Positions 11,109-21,483 of a stretch of DNA of 27,731 nt are shown here, in pieces. Under the pieces are notes generated by a model. That model had not been told where the DNA came from and searched no databases. It worked only from the letters and a program-made list of their open reading frames with translations. Both the position numbers and the translations under genes were made by a program. The stretch covers positions 1 to 27,731 of the forward strand of contig ADNK01001299.1 in the NCBI GenBank assembly GCA_000320545.1, given 5' to 3'. Source of the DNA: Bigelowiella natans CCMP2755 (Eukaryota > Cercozoa > Chlorarachniophyceae). Every line of letters starts with the position of its first letter. Positions within the stretch are counted from its first letter, which is position 1.

Positions 11109-11297
11109 ATGGGCCACGCGCCGGAGGAAAAAGCTTCATCGAATCTGCTCATCCTCCGGCTCGATCGTAACCCAAATCTACGGCGCTGGCGGCGGAATCG
11201 GAAGCGGAAGAAGGGGGGGGTGACCAGCGTTGCTCGTAGGTATATCCCGAAACTAGCCGAAAAAATCGGACGGTACTTTGACGCGTTCGCGTATTGA
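11109..11297 (+). CDS. Possible small basic protein, 62 aa
   Basis: A single ORF with a strong Kozak context (CACCATGGGC). It contains a very basic stretch, RRWRRNRKRKK, and ends in KLAEKIGRYFDAFAY. An AATAAA polyadenylation-like signal lies about 30 nt after the stop (GGCAATAAATC). It is divergent from the coiled-coil gene. It could be a nucleic-acid-binding peptide or chance; no homology recognised. Confidence 0.25.
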   Translation: MGHAPEEKASSNLLILRLDRNPNLRRWRRNRKRKKGGVTSVARRYIPKLAEKIGRYFDAFAY

Positions 11298-12053
11298 CCA
11301 TCAATTTTTACTTCCTATTTTTTTGGCAATAAATCTATGTCGCAGATGAGGATTCGCAGGCGCGGCAGTTCTATTTCTCCAACCCGCTACACAAAATCAA
11401 ACTTAACAGCTAGACGTCGTCTAGTTTGGGCGAGTGGGTCACCCCCCCCCCCCGCTCTCAACTTCGGACTCGAGCGCCCGCGCCCAAAGCACAGTGCGTT
11501 TCTGGTAGTGTAGGAGAGGGGTTTTGAGGCAGTGCCGCATCTTTCCCTCGAGGTCGATCGTCACGCTGTGCGTCTGCCACCCGTTCGACTGTTCGACCAA
11601 TTGTGTTCGACTCATTGCTGCTCCACTTCAGCACAAGCTCAGGAAGGTGGGAGAGGGCCAATTGGAGAGGGCAACTTGCACGACGCTGCGTTGCTTTGGA
11701 CAAACTTTGTTGGATGATGCAAGTGCGTGCACCACAATGACATTTGCATTTCGCGGATCGCGACTTGGCACTCCTGAACGAAAATGCATCCTCATGGTTG
11801 GCACGTTGACCGAGGAGGGTGGAGGGTGGCGGGTGGATGAGTGTTCACATCCAATGATCCTTTGAAGCACACCAATAAAACTTCTCCACTCATTCATTCG
11901 TTTCGACTGCACCATGCTGGCATTGTCATGGACATCACCATTGGCTGAAGGTTTGCACGGTGGCGGCGGACAACGCTGCACTCCTTTGTTTCTCACTTGC
12001 GTGCCTCGTCCAGTGTGCGCTGGTACGTGTCAGCAGGCGGACTTGAGTATGCA

Positions 12054-12058
<5 letters not shown>

Positions 12059-12094
<36 letters not shown>
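12059..12094. repeat. (GT)n microsatellite
   Basis: About 35 nt of GT in a gene-poor region. Confidence 0.95.
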
Positions 12095-12095
<1 letters not shown>

Positions 12096-12990
12096 GGAGT
12101 TTTGCGACTGTCGGTCATTGTGGTTGCCCAATTCAAACATTGAACCACTTTCTGCGCACACCTACTAGATCATCACATCATCATGAGCACTGCATCGAGT
12201 CTTGCTTCTGTTCGTTTTTGCCACGTCACCTCGTGCGCGGTGCTTGCACGGGCACACAAAAATCAAGTGCGTTCGTGATTTTTCGTTGATTGAACGTTGT
12301 GCACTGTGCTGAAAAATTCAATGCTGAATGAAGTCACCACATCGATTCAGAGGTCTAGACTAGTAGAGGTGCTCTTGCTGTGCGCAAGCACATCGTGTAT
12401 GAAAAAAAAGCTATGCATACGTCTCAAACCGTTCATGTTCATCAGAAGTGTGATCGTTGTACTCACACAGTTTCTTTCTTACTTGCTTTTCATGGAATGC
12501 TCAATCTTCGACGTGCACACATGATCGATGGCGTGACACTTGGATGCAGGCTAGTCAGTCACATTCAGCATTGCGCTAGTACGCTTTTATACTTTGCTGA
12601 ACAAAATTTCAGTGAAAGTCAGTTCATTCAGAGCGATCATTTTTGAAAACGTCACTCTACTTCATTTCTTCATTGTTTACAATTGCGATGTCTGCAATCA
12701 CATTCTTCCTTTGTTGACTTCTTCCCGCATGATTCTTCAACCAACACAACAGAGCTTCATTCATTGTGATCATTTCTCGGAAGTTCATTTTCCTGCGAAG
12801 CAGAGGTTCATGAAACGTCATCCTGAAACGCCCTTCCCTTCCAGTCGATCATCTGGAATGTTGAAAAGTGTGTGAGATCTCTCAGTGTCAACGTTAGCAT
12901 TGAAAATAGTAGAAGAAAATCATTTTTATCAGTAACGGCAGTGTAACTTGATGCAAGTTCAAGACACACCTCCCAAAAAAATATTAAGTT

Positions 12991-13896
12991 TCAAATTGAA
13001 CAGCCCAAAATAGGGGAAAATGAAATATCTCTGAAGGCACTAGCAGAGTTCCAATGAGATAATTTTGCTGAACACACACCAAAGACAGTTACGACTACAT
13101 CTCCGTCATACGATTTAGATTGCCTGAGAAAAAGAAGCAAAAAGTTAGATCTACAAGGAGCTTGGTACCGTAGCGAACAACAGCGTTTACATTCAAAAAG
13201 AGACGTGTTCGGCTTTAAATGAGAGAAAACAATATTTGGAAAATAAGCAGCTTTGAATTTACACATTTCTTGTGGACGTGGGGCCTGGTGTTTGTGTGTT
13301 ATACGCACGTGTCATGTGTTTTATCAACACGTAATCATCCGCACTATATCATTTTTTTTCCCCATTTCTTCTCTCTTTCTCTCTTCCTCTCTCTCTCGGC
13401 CCCTCCCTCTCTTCCACCCGCCATCTTTCTCTGTCTCCCCCTCTTCCCCCCCCCCAACCCCTTCGAAGTACAGCGTCGCGGTAGCGGGGTCAAAGTCGAG
13501 GAATACAACTCGTGAGCTGTGCGGTTTGATCCTGCCAGCTTCGTGGTTGGGAACAAATCGGCGTAGATTTTCGGTGTTATTCGTCTCTTCGGATGGGGAA
13601 GGCAGCTCCCACATCACGATGGTGCCGTCCGCAAGCCCAGCAAATAGAATGAATCGTAAGCTTCGATCTTCCCCACCCGCCACTGGACCCGCTGCTAAGC
13701 ACAAAATATCACGATTCACGCGGAGGTCGCCCAAGTGCCGAAAGTCTGAAGAAGAGGGAGGGTGAGAGGGAGGTGGGGATATTTTGAAGGGCAATAGAAA
13801 ACGCAAGGAGGACGATGAGGAAATCTCACCACCGAACGTATGTTTGACAGGAATTACGTGTATAGCAAAGGGACAATCTGGTAATTAATTGGTTCT

Positions 13897-13929
<33 letters not shown>

Positions 13930-14471
13930 CGCATAATATAACATACTCATATGAATTCAACACTTTCGTCTCATAAAGCACATCTGTTCCGAGACGTGGT
14001 GGTGTACTTACCGTCGTTCATGCTCCAAATCTTGATGAAGTTGCATCCGACAGTAAAGAGCAGGCCAAGATCCTTCACAGGTAAACATGCCCGCACCCAT
14101 CCTGTCCATAACGACATGACAATCAACGCGCTGTTTTTCGGCAACAACAGCGATTATGTTGGTGATATTTCTCGATGATAATGATGCATTTGAAGCTACT
14201 CATTCATTGATACATGCGTGCATGTACATGGCCAGAATATAATATGTGAACGGCGATCGTGGGCATTAATATCGAAAACTCTTTTATGGTGTGCTTTCTT
14301 GCCGATGGGAGGAGACCTGTATGGGGGCCAAGTGTGTGCATGAGGGAGCAGTGGAAAGAGGAGGAGGAGGAGGAGGAGGAGGAGGAGGAGGATGCAGAAT
14401 CCTTTTCGTTGTTATCCCCGGATGTATGGCAGCAGATTTGCCATATTCTAGCCCTATTTTTTCGATAATTT

Positions 14472-14509
<38 letters not shown>

Positions 14510-14557
14510 ATATGTATATGCATATATACATACATTATGCGTGTGTGTGTGTATGCT

Positions 14558-14626
<69 letters not shown>

Positions 14627-14742
14627 CATTTACATAAACCTATCGTCGTTCTATCTCCTTGATGGTTGTTTGTCGCAACAAGATGTTGGTTGCATAACGA
14701 CTCTTATTGTGATGTCGAAGAAGAAAGCCATAAGTCGGCAGA

Positions 14743-14786
<44 letters not shown>

Positions 14787-15683
14787 CCAATAAATGGCAC
14801 AGAATGTATCAGGATGATCATAGATTTAACTAAATCTGATGTACATTCGGTCGTGGCCCCCAGACGCGAGTATAAAAGATACTGGCTTGATCACCTCAGA
14901 AGGAGGAAAACAATCCATAGTCCAGGCTACACACACACACAACAAACATATATACACAAACACAAACACACACACACACACACACGAATACGTAAATACA
15001 TATATGAATAACCACAATATATCATAATTCCTACACAGTTTGTGAGTGAGTGTGTGTGTGTATGTGTGTGTGTGTGTGTGTGTGCACTATGCCAGGCATA
15101 TTCGAGAGAAAAGCAGAAGTTCATAGCCTCACCAGCCAGCGAGAAAATGGCACCAGGGTGCGCGTCCTTTATCAGAGGGCGCCTCCCCATTCCAGCTTCC
15201 TGACAACTTATCGACTCAGCATGCACCGAAGAAGGCATTCATTCGCTCGATCTTCGGTTTTTATTCGAAATGCTAAGCTATGCAAAATAACCTGAATGTC
15301 AATGTCGTTTCCATATCCCCCAACAAATTCAAAAGACTTTCCCAGCAAGCTGGTTCAGGGCAAAAAAGCTCAGTCAGAGGAAGGCATTTGGTGTGACCCC
15401 CAAGAACACACACACACCCAACCGCACGTTTACAACCTAATCGAAGTGAGGGCCAGGATTTTCGACGCTGCCGAGGAAGAGGCTGACGGCGTCACCTGCC
15501 GGCTTGCCCGCAGCCCCCTCCTTGCAGCCAAGAACGTCGGCCATGCCACCGAGCGCCTCATTTACTTACACGTGGCCTGCACTGCCCTCGGCAACAAGCA
15601 GATGGAAAAGAAGTTCTCTGTCCGATTTTCCACTCTACGACATCAGGTTTTCCTCCGTACAAAAGAGGAAACGACGACGAATT
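12991..15683 (-). CDS. WD40-repeat beta-propeller protein, at least 10 exons (start unresolved)
   Basis: Exons, 5' to 3': 15570-15683, 15437-15495, 15292-15349, 15133-15199, 14831-14926, 14214-14316, 14012-14130, 13833-13877, 13472-13745 and 12991-13123 (TGA). All nine joins keep phase and the sum is 356 codons. WD-type strand pairs recur: LLYGGKPDVVEWKI, FEFVGGYGNDIDIQ, HPGAIFSLAAW then ILASGGHDRMYIRF, LLFTVGCNFIKIWSM, LFAGLADGTIVMWEL and SYDGDVVVTVF. The protein is thus mostly one propeller, a protein-interaction platform. Specific family not recognised. The intron at 14317-14830 is about 514 nt and is filled by GGA, CA and AT repeats; most of the others are much shorter. The first coding exon probably lies at 15690-15820, where the frame has an ATG but no clean donor. 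A TATA box on this strand lies at 15837-15845. Confidence 0.8.
13904..13929. repeat. (AT)n microsatellite in a WD40-gene intron
   Basis: About 26 nt of AT in the intron between the exons at 14012-14130 and 13833-13877. Confidence 0.9.
14360..14391. repeat. (GGA)n trinucleotide repeat in an intron
   Basis: About ten GGA units in the long WD40-gene intron. It creates poly-Ser and poly-Pro frames that should not be read as protein. Confidence 0.9.
14473..14621. repeat. (CA)n and (AT)n repeats in an intron
   Basis: A CA run at 14473-14507, then mixed AT/GT repeats to 14621, within the long WD40-gene intron. Confidence 0.9.
14745..14785. repeat. (AT)n repeat in an intron
   Basis: About 40 nt of AT in the same WD40-gene intron. 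Confidence 0.95.
14928..15084. repeat. (AC)n and (GT)n repeats in an intron
   Basis: AC-rich DNA at 14931-14985 and GT at 15049-15084. On the minus strand the first tract reads TGTGTGTGTAG and itself forms the acceptor of the exon starting at 14926. Confidence 0.9.
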
Positions 15684-15819
15684 CTACAACGCGACAACAA
15701 CGACAACAGCAGCAAGGAAAATCGGCCCCATTTTAGCCCAGATCTTCGATGATTTCGAAGTCCATCCGAGCTTGCAAACGGCTTCCCGCCGAATCGGTGA
15801 CAGGCGGAAGGGCATTGAC

Positions 15820-15926
15820 TTACTCCCGATTGGGGATATTTATAGGTAAAATCGCCTTGATTTTGCAGAAAACGCAACAGCGTCGGCTTTGGAAAGACCT
15901 GCCCCCCCCACATTCGAATCGCCGTC
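15820..15926. promoter_or_regulatory. Probable bidirectional promoter between the WD40 and macro genes
   Basis: The minus strand has CTATAAATA at 15837-15845, a good TATA box for the WD40 gene. The plus-strand ATG of the PIP-box/macro gene is at 15927. The two genes diverge, so the roughly 100-nt gap must hold both promoters. Confidence 0.4.
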
Positions 15927-18132
15927 ATGCCACAACAAAAATCGATCACCAGCTTCTTTAAACCCAACTCGGCGAAGACGCCAAGTGGTGTATCAAAAGC
16001 CATAAATAAGGTGGGGGTTGAGGGGGGGGTTGGCTCAGAAGGGACGCACCCCATTGCTAAGACTAAGAGCGAAGTTAAGGGCATTCCTTCGAAGCAGTTC
16101 CGTACTCCGGATGGGAATAAGAAGGGAGCTGATAGTAGCTTGAAAAGGTTTGTTCTTTGTGGACACTGTATTTAAAGCTCTAAAGACATTTTTGGTTGCT
16201 ATGCTCAGGAAAGCGAGAGATGATATGACATCTGGACAATGGTTATCATCATCATCTTCATCATCATCGCCCATGCAACCTTCCAAGCGGACGAGAAGAG
16301 AGACATCGGTACCAAAATGCAGTGTTCATGTTCTTTTACATCAATGATAAAACCATCTTTTCAAGCCCGTGTTCACGTTCTTTTACATCAATGATAAAAC
16401 CATCTTTTCAAACCCGTGTAGGCCTTGACTAAGAGCTCCGTCGAAGCTACAGTTAGAAGTACATAGCTTATTCAAACAATGCACAAACAATTAGTAACGT
16501 TTCAAGGCCTTCTGTCGGAACCCAAAGCATCCAATATCTTCTTCTTGTTCTCCTAGAAGATATGTATGATGTGTTATAAAAACGAAACGACAGTCCTTCG
16601 CTTGATTCTAAGATTTCGAACTAAGAATACGCTCTAGGCGATATTAAATCACGCTCACACCTTTATTTCCATTACCCTCCAGAAGAGATCTCCGATCTAA
16701 AGAAGCCAGCTCTGGCCTCATTGATGAGAAACGGGAAGGTTATGGCAGAGGTGGCGGTGTCATCATCGGCTACGGTGCAGGTCGTACTCGGCAACATCGT
16801 GAAAGAGACCTCCGACGCCATAGTAAATGCTGCGAATGGCATGCTGGTACTACTTGTGGAAAAAAGAACAAAGAGTAGGAAATAGGCCAAGTTTCCGTGA
16901 ACAACAACAACAGCAGCAGCAGCAACAACACCAACAACAACAATAACAACAACAACAACAACAACAACAATAGCAACCATTAATTAACCACTTGATGCGT
17001 CTGGCTTATCAACCTCGGCATTTTCACCACAGCAACATGGGAGCGGGGTTGCAGGCGCAATCCGAAAGGCTGGGGGGATTTCGATCCAACGTGAAAGTAA
17101 CGACTACGTCAGAAAGTAATCGCTGAAGGCTGCCAACAGAGTAGTCTTAGCAACAGTCATTAGAACCAGAAATTAGCGAGAAAGCATCTAAGACGATGCG
17201 GGTTTTATCCGTGGAATACGGTTATATTTGTTTAAACTTATAAGACTTCACACCGTACTTTGCTATATTGTCATGTATCGCTTCGGCACAATGAGATACG
17301 CGTCCTAAGATTGCACCGGATAAACCCTCATGTTGATCCGTCTTTCTGTCGTTCTACTACGTTTTTGTGTCGGAATACTATGTTATTCTTCTAAGATTTG
17401 GGAGGGTCAGCGTCGGTGCGGTGGCAGTGACCTCCCCCGGAGAACTAAGATGCAAACACCTGATTCATGCGGTAGGCTGTCAGTCAAGTCGTGTAATCTT
17501 GTCTGTTTCCCCCCACTCCTCTCCCCCAGTAAGAGTTGACAAGTTGCGGTCTTTATCATGGTTGCAACCTAGAGAGTATCTTCGTAGACTCATGTCCATG
17601 CGTGAAGTTTGCCCTGCGGTGCGGTCTCAAAAGGGCCGCATTATTCGCAGAAGTTCTAAATCCATCATCTCAGCGCTCTAATCGCGTATTATGTGTTTTT
17701 TTCTTAAAACGACTACCATGATTGATGATGATTGAAAGCACACTTCGGCTTGTACCTGCTGCTGCTATGATAGGTGGGGCCGCGGTACGACAGTAGCCGA
17801 CATGGGCTGTGCTGCAGGCAGCTTGCTTCTGCCATAAAAAACGCGCTGAAGATGGCAGAGGAGAAGGAGCTCGCGTCGATCTCCATTCCAGGTGAGAATA
17901 GGAGCATTGGCGATGTCTTGTTTATGCACTGCGTAGTATTAAAAACGGTGTTGTTCTCTCTCATGACCTTTTATGCGGTGGATGAACTGTTTTTGTCTTG
18001 TCTTCGCAGCGATCTCCAGTGGCATTTTTGGGTTCCCGCTCGAGAAGTGCGCTGATATATGCATTCAGACCGTGGCTCGCTATGTTTCTGAGAAGAGGCC
18101 ATCTAGCCTCTCCACGGTGTGTGTGTGTGTGT

Positions 18133-18174
<42 letters not shown>

Positions 18175-18384
18175 TGTTTGTAGAGTAAGGGGGGTGTATG
18201 TGAAGTAGCGAGGGGGCCTTTAGAAGATTCTAACGTGTGTGTATGGATCCAAAGTTGTTTTCTCTTTGCATGGTCGGTCCAGAGAGCATTTCGTCCTTTA
18301 TCTCAGATTCGATACGTAATCATCGACCACGGAACGATGGCGCCCTTCAGAGATGCCCTAAGGAGGTTGCAACCACAGCAATGA
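15927..18384 (+). CDS. PIP-box and macro-domain protein (ADP-ribose-binding type)
   Basis: Exons: 15927-16147 (ATG), 16209-16308, 16685-16846 (exact acceptor unresolved), 17033-17115, 17405-17471, 17774-17891, 18010-18116 and 18307-18384 (TGA). Exons from 16685 on keep phase throughout. The N-terminus MPQQKSITSFFKP fits the PCNA-interacting PIP box Q-x-x-I-x-x-FF, as in DNA ligase I and MSH6. Residues about 20-107 are basic and Ser-rich and look disordered. The C-terminal ~180 residues are a complete macro domain: VVLGNIVKETSDAIVNAANG, then HGSGVAGAIRKAGGISIQ, VGAVAVTSPGELRCKHLIHA, VGPRYDSS, and AISSGIFGFPLEKCADICI, closing with IRYVIIDHGT. The style is closest to PARP9/14-type macro domains. 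The domain should bind or cleave ADP-ribose, and the PIP box would bring it to PCNA. The join of exon 2 to the macro part needs an acceptor at GAAGAG (16687) or an extra small exon; two adjacent genes remain possible. Confidence 0.8.
16324..16417 (+). repeat. 47-bp tandem duplication in an intron
   Basis: Units 16324-16370 and 16371-16417 (each starting GTTCA and ending CCCGT) differ at only two positions. The copies are recent and lie in the intron between the PIP-box part and the macro domain. Confidence 0.95.
16898..16978. repeat. (CAA)n/(CAG)n repeat in an intron
   Basis: An interrupted CAA/CAG tract in the intron just after the NAANG motif exon of the macro domain. Confidence 0.9.
18117..18171. 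repeat. (GT)n then (GA)n repeat starting at a splice donor
   Basis: The donor GT of the intron after exon 18010-18116 is the first unit of a GT run, followed by a GA run. Confidence 0.95.
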
Positions 18385-18903
18385 CAAGTTATCATTCACC
18401 TTGGGTTCCGTTCTAAATGATGATGAGGGAATAGGCTAGTAGGGGCGAGCGCGCATGACAATGATCAATTCAAGAAAAGGTGTGTGCATCAAATGTTATT
18501 TTTCTATTTTGCAGAAGCATTGAGGATGTACTAGTGTATTTCACTGCCCATAGCATGCATGTCGTACGCGGTTTTACATGTTTTTCGCGGTTTCGCTCTC
18601 ACACACGCACATAATCTAGACTAGTAGACATGGAACCAGCGCCGCATCATCAAATTGATGCTTGGAAGCTCATGTCAACTAGCGCGCATGATCGAAAGTA
18701 GGTGCCTGCGCTCACATTATCGGCGAATTAGGAGCAATTGCGTGTCTATCGACTTGCTAGCTTGTCTGGATGTAACGATCTACACGCGCTTTCGATCTCA
18801 CGCATGCAGTCACTACGTTACAACAGCATTGCTAGATTGGCGAAGTGCATTTTCCCAGCGCGCATGTACTGGATATAGACTAGATAGTATCGCTTGCGCT
18901 TAA
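18385..18903. other. Intergenic region between convergent genes, TGCA/GCGC/CTAG-rich
   Basis: About 520 nt between the 3' ends of the macro gene and the membrane-protein gene. From 18530 on it is rich in GCGC, CATGCA, CTAG and ACTAG words, like the islands near 4700, 9700 and 23600. No exons seen. Confidence 0.6.
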
Positions 18904-19844
18904 TTAGGCTTGCTCATTACCGATGCAATTGGTATTGTTGGCATGCCTCGGCGACCTGGATGCATGTGTGTGCTCGAAGTATGCGGCCTCTGAATAAACC
19001 ACGGAGCCGGTGCGCGTTTCACGGCGTACCTTACTGATCACGCTCAGCTCCTCCGTCGTGTAACCCTCGTCTAGGAACCAATCTTGCACGATATTGCTTC
19101 CTCTTTGGACCCACGACTCCCAGCCACCGCCCTCCTCTGCGACCATGTGCATAGAGAGCACGGCGTTGTATAGCAGCTGCGCAGCTGAGTTGTAGAAGTG
19201 CCTGTTGTTGGTCTGGTTTCTTGCTAAGATGAACAAGGCAATGGTAATGAAGGCAGCAGTAGCGAGGATGAAGCGCCGTAGCGCACGGATTCGTTCGGTC
19301 CCCCCTAACACGCGTCCATAGAGCAGCAGAATGGGATCAATGACGCTGTCAAAATTGTCGTCAATGCTTGCCGCGAGCAACGTCCCGCCGATGACAAGAG
19401 CCACGAAGTCAGCGTAGCGCAACTTGATAGCAAACGTCACCTGCCAGAAACGTGGCGCAGATGACGAGGGCGAGGTCGAGGCCGTGAGACTCAAAGAGGA
19501 CGGGGATGGTGCTGGCTTCGTAGGGTGGCCTCCTGATTTCGCGTCTGTTCTTCTCCCGCCTCCCTCCGGCCCATTTGATCCTTGCCCCCCCACTTCGAAG
19601 AGGCTATTGCCTTTCTTCTCTGGCTGACACTGGATCGCATCCGTCGTCAACAACGGAATTCTAGCCTTAGCGAGGACTAGAACGATCAAAATGGCACCGT
19701 ACCAAAGATCCGCCACAACGTAGCCGATGCACTCTGTCCTGATGCACTCGGAGCTCTCTAACGACGACAGCGGAGAACGGAGTCCATACTTTAGTTACCG
19801 TTCGTTAATTCAGGTGCGATGAGAATATGAGGATGAAAATTATG

Positions 19845-19881
<37 letters not shown>

Positions 19882-20015
19882 CCAGAGAGGGAGGGAGAGA
19901 GAGAGAGGAAGTAAAAGAGGCACAATATTTTGACAAGAGAGGAGAAGATCAAATGAATAAAAATGGTCGGTCTCGCAGCGTACCTCTATCAACGTTGATG
20001 TTATATATGTTTACG
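18904..20015 (-). CDS. Multi-pass membrane protein (exon structure partly unresolved)
   Basis: A main open frame runs from about 19788 to the TAA at 18904, with an upstream exon ending at 20015 (ALIMFQTLLYFI, donor GTAAAC, phase 0) tentatively joined to it. Hydrophobic spans include GYVVADLWYGAILIVLVLA, DFVALVIGGTLLAAS and RFILATAAFITIALFILA, so at least four membrane segments are likely. The C-terminal ~130 residues are polar (YNSAAQLLYNAVLSMHMVAE, then DWFLDEGYTTEELSVI). The middle, near 19440-19600, reads as low complexity in this frame, while the next frame reads PPYEASTIPVLFESHGLDLA followed by LVICATFLAG and a GTGACG donor. The true mRNA may therefore switch frame through introns. It is convergent with the macro gene. 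Family not recognised. Confidence 0.5.
19849..19879. repeat. (AC)n microsatellite in an intron
   Basis: About 31 nt of AC, then GA-rich DNA, in the intron between the upstream and main exons of the membrane-protein gene. Confidence 0.95.
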
Positions 20016-20140
20016 ATAAAGTACAATAACGTCTGGAACATAATCAAAGCAGCTCCGCTTCTCCAGTATCTACATGGCGGATTTATGCTTAATCGCAATG
20101 CACCGACTATCTATTTCGTGGTAGTTTCCACCTGAAGTCG

Positions 20141-21422
20141 CTATCGGAGCCGAAGGCGTATGGAAGCATCAAATATGGCGTACGCGATGCTTCTGCAGCC
20201 ACAGTTGAGGTGAAGTCCTCCGGTCGCAAAGAACTCCACAGGTAGAGCAAACCCGGGACCGTGCAGCACAGTGACATCAGCAGCAGCCTGTTTGTAAAAA
20301 AAAAGTTCGCAACGCGACGTCGTAGTCAGCACAACTTTCGACTGGCCCCATTATTAATGAGAAGAGTTGCTAAGTGAGAAGACAAGAATCCCTTTCACGA
20401 AACTCATCCGGTTCTCTACATTGATGATAAGACCTTCCGCGCCCTCTGCTGGCCGCAGGGTATTCCTTTGGCCATGAATAGAAAAATAGCTGTAATGCTC
20501 GACCAAAGCATCATTTACTGTGTCTTCTTACCTCGATTTCATCTAGGTCAAGGGAGAAGTCTTCCCTCTTGTGCTGCCTGGTAACCCTCTTCCTTACCCC
20601 GACCTTGATATCATCCTTTTTCTTCTTGGACCTGTTTGGGCAGGAAAGGGGAGCGGGGGGGGGGGGGTGGGGAGGTGGGGTAGCAAAAATTAAGGTACCG
20701 TTCGAAATTAGCAACCGATGCCGGAGACCTGTCGGGATTCATGATGATCTCTGCCATTTGACGTTCTCTTCGTTTCCTTTTTCCGTACGATTCGTGCATG
20801 ACGCTGGGGAAGGGAAAGGGTTTTGAGGCAATCAGCCGAGAACAACAGTTGTCGCAGGTCGCCATTCGCCGTGCAATTTATCCAAATTTTTATTTCGAAA
20901 TGAAACACTTTATGATTGAACCTGCGACAAGGATTTCTAGGTTGTCGCTGTATCTAAATAGCTTATGCTTGAGCAAATCCCAAGGTCTGAAGCTTGGATC
21001 GCAGTTGCATCTGAGCCCCAACCCGCCCCCTGATGGCGGACAGGAAGGAGAAATGCCTTCTTCCTTCCGATCTGCATAGAAAGGTGCCTTGATTTTGAAG
21101 AATGGGGATGGGTTTGGAGATAGGAGCTTCCAATGGAGTGCAATAAGTGCAATAAGTGCAATAAGCAGGAGAATGGAGTGATGGGAGAGGGAGAAAAGGA
21201 AAAGGACGAAGGAAAGATTAGCACGAGTGATGGGTGGAGGTTCATGTGCGGGTCTACAACCTCCAATGAGCCTCTTGGCCTTGTTAGAAGTCAGACTTTT
21301 GGGCTTTGGTGAATATTCAAAAGTAGAAGCGTGTAAATACGTGCTGTATGAACGAAAGAGGCAAATCTTCTAGTTCTGCTCCCTCTCCATGCCAGAAAAC
21401 AACGAACTCCACATGATGCACC
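20141..21422 (-). CDS. Basic nuclear-type protein, at least 6 exons (family unknown)
   Basis: Exons 21341-21422, 21261-21279 (19-nt microexon), 20909-21071, 20699-20803, 20532-20631 and terminal 20141-20287 (TAG). The first five join in phase. A middle exon near 20410-20500, reading RPAEGAEGLIIN before a GTAGAG donor, probably links to the last exon, but its acceptor is unresolved. Segments: VFWHGEGAELEDLPLSFIQ, a Cys-containing LGLRCNCDPSFRPWDLLKHK, ILVAGSIINVMHESYGKRKR, a lysine-rich SKKKKDDIKVGVRKRVTRQH, and the end VTVLHGPGFALPVEFFATGG. Basic clusters suggest nuclear or nucleic-acid work. The 5' start may lie near 21510, where an upstream frame contains KLERKSNENEQM. No family assigned. 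Confidence 0.5.
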
Positions 21423-21483
21423 CTGCAAGAAACCTGCGGGATTACAAGTGATTGATGAATACAGAATAATTGGGAAGCTCCAA

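Larger units (their letters stand above)
10797..12990. other. Long gene-poor region
   Basis: About 2.2 kb without an exon chain I can support. It holds the small basic ORF at 11109-11297, a (GT)n run at 12059-12094, and from about 11480 to 12870 a texture like that of 3600-4440 (many TTCATTC, GTGC and CACT words). Open frames on both strands at 11458-11996 have no recognisable domain. Confidence 0.5.

Noticed and set aside
14204-14629. Minus-strand 141-codon ORF with a poly-Ser run
   Set aside because: Only its last part (14214-14316) is a real WD40-gene exon. The rest is intron, read through AT, CA and GGA repeats.
15296-15736. Plus-strand ORF of 146 codons, and another plus frame ending GIDLLPIGDIYR
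   Set aside because: They run antisense to WD40-gene exons that join in phase, with a perfect GTAAGT donor and propeller motifs. The plus frames have no motif and no matching splice chain, so I treat them as shadows.
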